From assembly GCA_937889225.1 (NCBI GenBank), contig CALAST010000028.1, positions 1 to 12,353 on the forward strand: DNA of 12,353 nt. Reading direction: 5' to 3'. Both the position numbers and the translations under genes were made by a program. Origin of the DNA: an uncultured Lachnobacterium sp. Lineage in GTDB: Bacteria > Bacillota > Clostridia > Lachnospirales > Lachnospiraceae. The notes beneath the pieces are model-generated. The model was not told the origin of the DNA, ran no database searches, and saw only the letters and a list, made by a program, of their open reading frames with translations. Below are positions 10,001-12,353 of the stretch, in pieces (position 1 is the first letter of the stretch; each line of letters opens with the position of its first letter).

Positions 10001-11056
10001 ACGCTTTAAAGCATTATAGTGTGCTTTAAGACGATTTGCAAGCCCCAAATTTGATTTTTTCTCCATGTCCGCAGAGGATTCCCCACGGGCATTTTTTTCG
10101 GCTTCTTTCCGTGCTTTTATGCTGTCTGCTTCCTCAAGCAGCATCTCCACGGTCTTGCCAAATCCGGGACCGGTCTTTCCTCCACTTTCCATTTCTTCCA
10201 AAGCTGTGCGGGCTTGGCTCTCATTTTGCTGCGAGACAGCCGCTTTTTCATGCTCCCTGCCTGCGGATTTCTGCCTCTGCTGTTTCTGTGCCTTTTCCTG
10301 CTCTTTGTCAAATGTCCATATACTTCGGCATATTTCCATAAGCACCGGCTTTGCCAGTTCCGCTACGTGATTGCCCAAAAGCAGCAAGGTATCCGTTGTA
10401 TTAAACTCACGGATATACATGAAGCCAATCGTATTTTCCAGTACCTCATCCGAAATGCCGCAGCGTTTTAAAATACTGTAAGCCACACTGTCCGATAATG
10501 TGATCTGCAGGCGTAATTTCAGGTTGGCATCGTCCAGATGTTCCAGCCGACTGCCTTTTTTAAATTCCGCCACATCGTAAAACAACTGCCTGCCGGTTTC
10601 TTCCGTAACCCTGTCTGCAATCACACGGATACGATCCACAAAGGATGCATTCTCATCCGTTTTCCCATAAAGTTCTTCCAGACGTTTCAGCACCACTTCC
10701 TGATGCACGTCTTTCATGTCCCAAAGATAAGGCAGCCTTCCTCTCCACCTGCCTTTATGCACGTCCGATACATCAAACACATATTTTAATTTTCCACGCC
10801 TGTCTTCATCAACCAGAGCAATGCCTTTTGCACCACGGTTGATCCAGCAGTTCATCCGGTGATTCCAAATATCTACTGAGGCACATGCCGTCGCATCCGG
10901 ACGCTGTGCGTAAATAAGCACCTGTTCCTTGAACGGATACTTGTACAGCCTTGAAGACGTGGCTAAAAATCTGCACCAGCTTTCCTCACCGGATGAAACC
11001 TCTCGCATGGTTTCCTTTAAAAGTTCCGATACAATCTTATACTTCTGATATCCCAT
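4064..11056 (-). CDS. Giant polyvalent ICE protein: ArdC-like, N6-adenine methyltransferase, SNF2 helicase; truncated by an in-frame stop
   Basis: 2330 residues up to a premature TGA; the uninterrupted gene would extend to 2621 (about 2811 codons), the size class of large Tn1549-family helicase/methyltransferase proteins. Residues 25-95 resemble the ArdC-type ssDNA-binding domain (EQVLIYAQ...W...WINRGAKGI). Residues 260-510 form a disordered Gly/Ser/Glu/Arg-rich linker that overlaps tnpV. Residues 566-634 and 788-855 are two diverged copies of one domain (FLKxEYG...NWxxVExxIRxxxxEGxY). Residues 1100-1285 are an N6-adenine methyltransferase with motif I EPAMGTG (1127-1133) and motif IV NVPF (1191-1194) instead of the usual NPPF/Y. 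Residues 1820-2330 are an SNF2-type motor: motif I HCVGAGKT (Lys 1842), Ia VPNHLTEQW, II DESQ (2000-2003), III ATGTPISNS, V near 2296-2311, and motif VI cut by the stop. Likely roles are protection and processing of transferred DNA in the cytoplasm (inference from family). The ATG is supported by GGAGG 5 bases upstream. Confidence 0.9.
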   Translation of the reverse strand: MGYQKYKIVSELLKETMREVSSGEESWCRFLATSSRLYKYPFKEQVLIYAQRPDATACASVDIWNHRMNCWINRGAKGIALVDEDRRGKLKYVFDVSDVHKGRWRGRLPYLWDMKDVHQEVVLKRLEELYGKTDENASFVDRIRVIADRVTEETGRQLFYDVAEFKKGSRLEHLDDANLKLRLQITLSDSVAYSILKRCGISDEVLENTIGFMYIREFNTTDTLLLLGNHVAELAKPVLMEICRSIWTFDKEQEKAQKQQRQKSAGREHEKAAVSQQNESQARTALEEMESGGKTGPGFGKTVEMLLEEADSIKARKEAEKNARGESSADMEKKSNLGLANRLKAHYNALKRESDDKTENSAQESASGGERSQNGETGIRTERGLHDTNASDGRGAGGNGDEIRNDEGNIPQGTQERSLHTVSAEGRTEGTSSEHSGTGRGENGSPDRTDGEVGGRERAAQGGEPDAVGTENEQHPSFSGGDRSEGTDLQLNKDVPVETYEQLSLFPSFEEQVGTVAAAEADTVHVMPAAFSLSKEQTVEILRSGGGRKDSRKRIYAKYQQGKSPEEITEFLKNEYGTTGKGFIFDDNPVAVWFDESGMRVGFGTSAIESTFSWMNWENVEQHIRTMVEEGSYMSAAEAFLVDESERLRVANDIYYFFRDGVPDLWEDAEFHKNTAPESVEELCSLLSDDAGRQELLAEIKEAEELLQLGVIKKKWNYVKSPQYLMEQIEDMGREKVSYPCADHVEVRNEDFITRDEIDYRLAGGSCFAQGKFRIYEYFTERHEQHERVAFLKKEYGIGGSSHALPGSDYGHENHDAKGIKLEKGSYIEPYAEVLLNWNFVEKRIRKLINEGKYLKGNEFSEYLSYRQENAEKAREKELKKLQAEQKQSADTEKAELPKDTQDSRQLETDVQTADVPEIIEMESESEPERYEVALTSDAFEAPFAVWDNQEDDYYVLDGIVQTFETEAEAAALCDSLNAEINASLPIRTELSDNDISNNSNLSPVNFHITPELEITPKGFVPKEKFRQNVEAIRTLKNIEAEHRTATPEEQLVLSRYAGWGGLSDAFDIGKANWHTEYQELKNLLSPEEYASARESTLNAHYTSPAIIQSIYDVIEGMGFSKGNILEPAMGTGHFFGMLPHQMQQSRLYGVELDSISGRIAKQLYPNANIRISGFEKTDFPNNFFDVAVGNVPFGQYKVSDREYDKYNLSVHDYFLVKSLDKVKPNGIAAFITSKSTMDKKNPSARKLMAQRGELIGAVRLPNTAFKENAGTEVTSDILFFRKHERMLDLEPDWVHLSENKNGIVMNSYFVEHPEMVLGRMEMVSTAYGKDAACLPDASVPLPEQLKKAGEYIIGGADVSIINSMENKNDEMQTSLAGAPFAQMQNLAEIGNMDVLPAADRTPLESSITESVSSEIPANPNVKNYSYAFVDNRVYYRENSIMKLMDLPETTKERIKAMIQLRDCTQELIELQMEDFPDTLIQGAQAQLNRLYDAFSDKFGLIHSQANRRAFSQDSSYYLLCSLENLDENGHFKGKADMFSKRTIRRAEAVTSVDTAAEALAVSLSEKAGIDLPYMESLTGKGQEEITQELTGVIFMNPFTEKWETADEYLSGNVREKLNSARIFAEQDTKYAINVSALEQVQPKELEASEIEVRIGATWIDTRYIEDFMCEVFQTPECLFDRNTIAVQYSEISGQWNIKGKNADYGNSLVNMTYGTSRANAYRILEDSLNLRDTRIFDTVVEDGKEKRVLNKKETMLASQKQESIREAFKDWIFQEPKRRNVLCKKYNEIFNSTRPREYDGSHLKFRGMTESIALRPHQLNAVAHQLYGNNTLLAHCVGAGKTFEMIAAAMESKRLGLCHKSMFVVPNHLTEQWAADFMRLYPGANILAATKKDFEPANRKKFCSRIATGDYDAVIIGHTQFERIPLSAERQKAIVEKQIVEIQTAIEAAKEAKGENYTIKQMEKTRKSLIVRLEKLSAEEKKDNVVTFEQLGVDRLFVDESQNFKNLFLYTKMRNVAGIAQTEAQKSSDMFAKCQYVDEITGGKGITFATGTPISNSMTELYTNMRYLQFGTLQRLGLGNFDAWASTFGETQTAIELAPEGTGYRAKTRFAKFFNLPELISLFKESADIQTPDMLKLPVPEAEYENVVLKPSEYQKEMVKSLAERAEAVRNGLVEPTTDNMLKITNDGRKLALDQRLINPMLPDNEDSKSAACVERAFRIWKDTREQKSTQLIFCDLGTSKGDGSFNIYDNIRQKLVGKGVPEEEIKFIHEANTETQKAELFAKVRSGQVRFLIGSTAKLGAGTNIQDRLIALHHLDIPWRPSDIEQQE
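9583..9936 (-). CDS. tnpV: TnpV family protein, nested in another frame inside the giant gene
   Basis: 117 residues beginning MAKLEYEQNGDYMIPML and ending in EEIVLKELIYN. Family signposts, from memory of Tn4451-type TnpV proteins: an N-terminal L-x-Y-x(2-3)-G-D-Y-x(2)-P block, KYGMMRETYLKEHR in the middle, then QAEERMEVLTAQMAKSEGV and W-V-Q-K-M-N-N-I at the end. The length is normal and all blocks are present, so it looks intact. The reading frame is open further upstream (to 10002), but the ATG at 9936 is preferred because AAAGGAG sits 5 bases before it and the homologous region begins there. The whole gene lies on the same strand as, and out of frame with, residues 374-492 of the giant protein. 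The function of TnpV is unknown; it was named from transposon Tn4451 and is common on clostridial mobile elements. It is probably translated from the giant gene's mRNA by internal initiation. Confidence 0.85.
   Translation of the reverse strand: MAKLEYEQNGDYMIPMLQMDEEPEGTVTKYGMMRETYLKEHRNAVYTLYLLKGELKEHLLSIQEQAEERMEVLTAQMAKSEGVNEQLKAENQMLWVQKMNNIHHSAEEIVLKELIYN
9937..9948 (-). promoter_or_regulatory. Internal ribosome binding site for nested tnpV
   Basis: On the minus strand AAAGGAG (9948-9942) is followed by a 5-base spacer and ATG (9936-9934). In the giant gene's frame the same bases encode G-E-R-S-Q-N of the linker. A near-ideal Shine-Dalgarno inside a coding region at the expected tnpV start argues for real internal initiation and decides the start codon. 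Confidence 0.75.
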
Positions 11057-11067
11057 TCAAACCTCCT
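11057..11067 (-). promoter_or_regulatory. Ribosome binding site of the giant gene
   Basis: On the minus strand AGGAGGT (11067-11061) lies directly upstream of the ATG at 11056, with GGAGG 5 bases from the start codon. The 3' end of the first leader hairpin (11082) is only about 14 bases upstream, close enough for leader folding to influence ribosome access. Confidence 0.85.
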
Positions 11068-11081
11068 TTTTTCTCTAAACC

Positions 11082-11350
11082 GCAGAAGTGCCCCCTGTTC
11101 GGGAGCACCTCTGCTTATGTTACGTTGTTTCAATTTTCTACACACAAGAGCGACACCGCAAGCGGTATCGCTTATGAATATTTCTACGTTTTCTCTACCG
11201 CAGAAGTGTCCCCTATTCGGGTACACCTCTGCTCTTACTACGTTATCTCAACTTGCCACGTACCGGAGCGAAACCGCAAGCGGTATCGCTTGTGAATGCC
11301 TCTACGTTTTCTCCACCGCAGAAGTGTCCCCTAGTCGGAAACACCTCTGC
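11082..11350 (-). other. Leader hairpin A, three copies (11082-11114, 11200-11232, 11318-11350)
   Basis: Each copy is 33 bases: a 14-bp stem and a 5-base loop that reads GAACA, GAATA or GACTA on the minus strand (pattern GANNA). As minus-strand RNA the copies contain two, one and three G-U pairs respectively, and only the middle copy has a true mismatch (A-G). One stem position changes from C-G in the copy nearest the gene to U-A in the other two, a compensatory change. On the plus strand the G-U positions become A-C mismatches, so the structure is expected in the minus-strand transcript, that is, in the giant gene's leader. Confidence 0.7.
11149..11290 (-). other. Leader hairpin B, two copies (11149-11172 and 11267-11290)
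   Basis: Each 24-base copy reads AGCGATACCGC-TT-GCGGTKTCGCT on the minus strand, an 11-bp stem with a 2-base turn. The sixth pair is U-G in the copy nearest the gene and a U-U mismatch in the other. It alternates with hairpin A, so the leader would fold as A-B-A-B-A stem-loops. The third, partial unit lacks hairpin B. Confidence 0.65.
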
Positions 11351-11401
11351 TCGTTGTTACGTTTTCTCAATTTGCTACACATGGGTACGTCATGCTCATT
11401 C

Positions 11402-11456
11402 GACAGACAAAAATGCACTTTTTCCGCATCTCTCCAAAAGCACATTTTTGTCTGTC
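11402..11456 (-). other. 21-bp-stem hairpin upstream of the repeat array
   Basis: Arms 11402-11422 and 11436-11456 pair over 21 positions around a 13-base loop. The outer 14 pairs are perfect (GACAGACAAAAATG and its complement) and the only two imperfect pairs become G-U when read as minus-strand RNA. It is not followed by a T-run on the minus strand, so it is not an intrinsic terminator as it stands. It lies between the terminator at 11484 and the 118-bp repeats and may be the first element of the leader. Confidence 0.65.
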
Positions 11457-11483
11457 TCACTTCGCATCACGCATTTCTGCACT

Positions 11484-11523
11484 AAAAAAAGCAGGTTACC
11501 TTATTCAAAATAAGATTTCCTGC
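11484..11523 (-). terminator. Intrinsic terminator after the small Rpn-tail-like gene
   Basis: On the minus strand GCAGG pairs with CCTGC and inner CTTATT pairs with AATAAG (11523-11491), followed directly by seven T (11490-11484). It lies about 30 bases after the stop codon at 11552 and separates the upstream DUF1016 and small-protein genes from the giant gene and its leader, which therefore needs its own promoter. Confidence 0.75.
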
Positions 11524-11551
11524 CTTAATAGTCAGTTATTAAATTGCTGTT

Positions 11552-11755
11552 TTATACGGTCTGCAAACTATCTGCAAGTTTTTCCACTACTTCTAATGGT
11601 AAATCCAAATATTTTGCAATTTTCTCTTTGGATAGTTCTTCATCTTCCAGCATACGAATAGCTGCTTCTTTTCTATCATCCGTTATCATATCTTCCATTG
11701 CTTTACTCATAGCCTGTATACCCTTTCCACTCATGGTTGCTATTTGTTTAATCAA
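11552..11755 (-). CDS. Small protein resembling the C-terminal tail of Rpn-family nucleases, probably a remnant
   Basis: 67 residues from a TTG at 11755; an ATG at 11734 would give 60. Neither has a good Shine-Dalgarno, and the open frame extends a little upstream without an ATG. The sequence KEAAIRMLEDEELSKEKIAKYLDL followed by P-L-E-V-V-E-K-L resembles the helix-turn-helix-like tail that ends Rpn (PD-(D/E)XK transposase-like) proteins, often after an AMEDM segment as here. The nuclease domain itself is absent. It may be a free-standing small protein of this type or the 3' end of an Rpn gene whose 5' part was replaced by the DUF1016 gene; the direct repeat at its 5' border favours the second. 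It is followed by a strong terminator. Confidence 0.5.
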   Translation of the reverse strand: MIKQIATMSGKGIQAMSKAMEDMITDDRKEAAIRMLEDEELSKEKIAKYLDLPLEVVEKLADSLQTV

Positions 11756-11836
11756 AAAATCCAGACACCTGCTACTACTAAACTCCTAAAAACCTTGAAA
11801 AATCAAGGTTTTTTCCTTCAAAAAATCCAGACACCT
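11753..11836. repeat. 18-bp direct repeat, copies at 11753-11770 and 11819-11836
   Basis: CAAAAAATCCAGACACCT occurs twice with identical sequence, 66 bases apart. One copy overlaps the TTG start of the small Rpn-tail-like frame and the other ends at the stop codon of the DUF1016 gene. The bidirectional terminator lies between them. This is consistent with a local duplication or a recombination junction at the gene border. Confidence 0.75.
11788..11814. terminator. Bidirectional intrinsic terminator after the DUF1016 gene
   Basis: An 11-bp stem (AAAAACCTTGA at 11788-11798 and its complement at 11803-11813) with a 4-base A loop on the plus strand. The A/T ends of the stem supply a T-run in both directions. 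The GC core is short (CC/GG plus one pair), so efficiency may be moderate. On the minus strand it falls about 22 bases after the DUF1016 stop codon. Confidence 0.6.
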
Positions 11837-12353
11837 TATTCCAAATCTTCTTCCGACAAAATATTATCTACCAACTTCTGTAATTCTTCTTTATCCGGCA
11901 AATATAATTCGTATTTTGAAACAAACAAATTTTTATCCATCCCATATGTTGCATATTTCACAAGCAATTCGTCCTTATCCCTTGCCAACACAATTCCAAT
12001 CGGCGGATTATCGTCCGGTTCATTAACTTCCTCTGCAAAATATCCCATATACATATTCATCTGACCAATATCAAGATGCTTTACAGCGTTTACCTTTAAA
12101 TCGATTAAAACAAAACATTTTAAAATTCTATGATAAAACACAAGATCACAACGATATGTTGTATTATTGATAAGTATTGGATACTGCTCTTTTACAAAGG
12201 TAAAGCCTTTTCCCAATTCCAATAGAAAATCTTTTAAATTTGCAATAATCCTTTTTTGTAATGTACTCTCGCTATATTTTTTCTTTTGATCAATATTCAA
12301 AAATTCCAATGTATACGTATCTTTTACAATATCTTCAGGCTTATAAAACTGCA
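11836..12353 (-). CDS. DUF1016/YhcG family protein, C-terminal PD-(D/E)XK nuclease domain (partial, 5' end outside window)
   Basis: The frame is open to the right edge, so the TTG at 12309 is internal; 171 residues are visible, starting QFYKPEDIVKDTYTLEFL. This matches the second half of DUF1016 proteins: the (K)D-x-Y-x-LEFL entry, FLLELGKGF-x-FV-x-x-QY, then the nuclease core CDLVFYHRILKCFVLIDLK, then D-I-G-Q-M-N-M-Y. Candidate catalytic residues in the visible fragment are D69, D84-x-K86 and Q97, so the site looks intact. NPPIGI and SKYELYLP near the end are also typical. The missing N-terminal half usually carries a winged-helix-like domain. Such proteins are common near restriction systems and on mobile elements, but their role is not established. 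Composition is AT-rich, like the other cargo. Confidence 0.9.
   Translation of the reverse strand, partial: QFYKPEDIVKDTYTLEFLNIDQKKKYSESTLQKRIIANLKDFLLELGKGFTFVKEQYPILINNTTYRCDLVFYHRILKCFVLIDLKVNAVKHLDIGQMNMYMGYFAEEVNEPDDNPPIGIVLARDKDELLVKYATYGMDKNLFVSKYELYLPDKEELQKLVDNILSEEDLE

Larger units (their letters stand above)
11072..11383 (-). repeat. 118-bp tandem repeat array in the leader of the giant gene
   Basis: The same landmarks recur at an exact 118-base interval: the GCAGA...CTCTGC hairpin at 11082, 11200 and 11318, and the AGCGA...CGCT hairpin at 11149 and 11267. Between them an ACGTT-T-TCTC-like string also recurs. There are two full units and a third partial one that loses similarity at about 11383. 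The array fills the space between the terminator at 11484 and the giant gene. No sigma-70 promoter is convincing by eye within it, although TTGAGA/TTGAAA strings recur once per unit. No coding potential is credible here. It is most likely a structured 5' leader RNA of the giant gene or an array of protein-binding sites. Confidence 0.85.

Noticed and set aside
11017..11226. 69-codon minus-strand open frame across the giant gene start and the leader repeats
   Set aside because: It overlaps hairpins A and B and the giant gene start in another frame, has no RBS, and its sequence is the translation of repeat units.
11082..11350. CRISPR array
   Set aside because: The 118-bp units are similar along their whole length, hairpins and intervening sequence alike; there are no unique spacers and no cas genes.
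11302..11445. 47-codon minus-strand open frame (MCFWRDAEKVHF...) running through the large hairpin and the first repeat unit
   Set aside because: Its start lies inside the stem of the 21-bp hairpin without a Shine-Dalgarno; the structured repeats explain the bases better.

Overview
The window looks like part of an integrative and conjugative element (ICE) of the Tn1549-like type found in gut Clostridia, probably Lachnospiraceae. The basis is a Tn1549-type relaxase C-terminus, a very large ArdC-like / N6-adenine methyltransferase / SNF2 helicase / nucleotidyltransferase protein, a TnpV homologue, strong GGAGG ribosome binding sites and moderate-to-low GC. The host is an inference from protein resemblance; there is no rRNA or other taxonomic marker.

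Layout, left to right. (1) 1-513, plus strand: C-terminal end of a relaxase, cut by the window edge. (2) 514-2620: a visibly AT-rich accessory stretch with a minus-strand HNH-like zinc-binding protein (676-2073), a coding-like remnant upstream of it (2104-2302) and a long imperfect palindrome (about 2324-2558). (3) 2621-11056, minus strand: one giant gene of about 2,811 codons. It is interrupted by a single in-frame TGA (4064-4066) exactly where the invariant Gly of helicase motif VI is expected, which separates the last part of the helicase and a C-terminal nucleotidyltransferase domain from the rest. (4) 9583-9936: a complete tnpV gene with its own Shine-Dalgarno sequence, nested in another frame on the same strand inside the part of the giant gene that encodes a disordered linker. 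(5) 11057-11480: an unusual leader for the giant gene, with an exact 118-bp tandem periodicity (two full units and one partial), each unit carrying conserved hairpins, preceded by a separate 21-bp-stem hairpin. (6) 11484-12353, minus strand: an intrinsic terminator, a small protein resembling the C-terminal tail of Rpn-family nucleases, a bidirectional terminator flanked by an 18-bp direct repeat, and the C-terminal PD-(D/E)XK nuclease domain of a DUF1016/YhcG protein running off the right edge.

How the parts may work together: the relaxase would nick and pilot the element during transfer. The giant protein would act on incoming or single-stranded element DNA (ssDNA binding, methylation, DNA translocation), as inferred for polyvalent proteins of conjugative elements. 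The HNH-like and DUF1016 genes are likely cargo, possibly defence-related. The most unusual points are the nested tnpV, the nonsense codon in motif VI and the structured 118-bp repeat leader.
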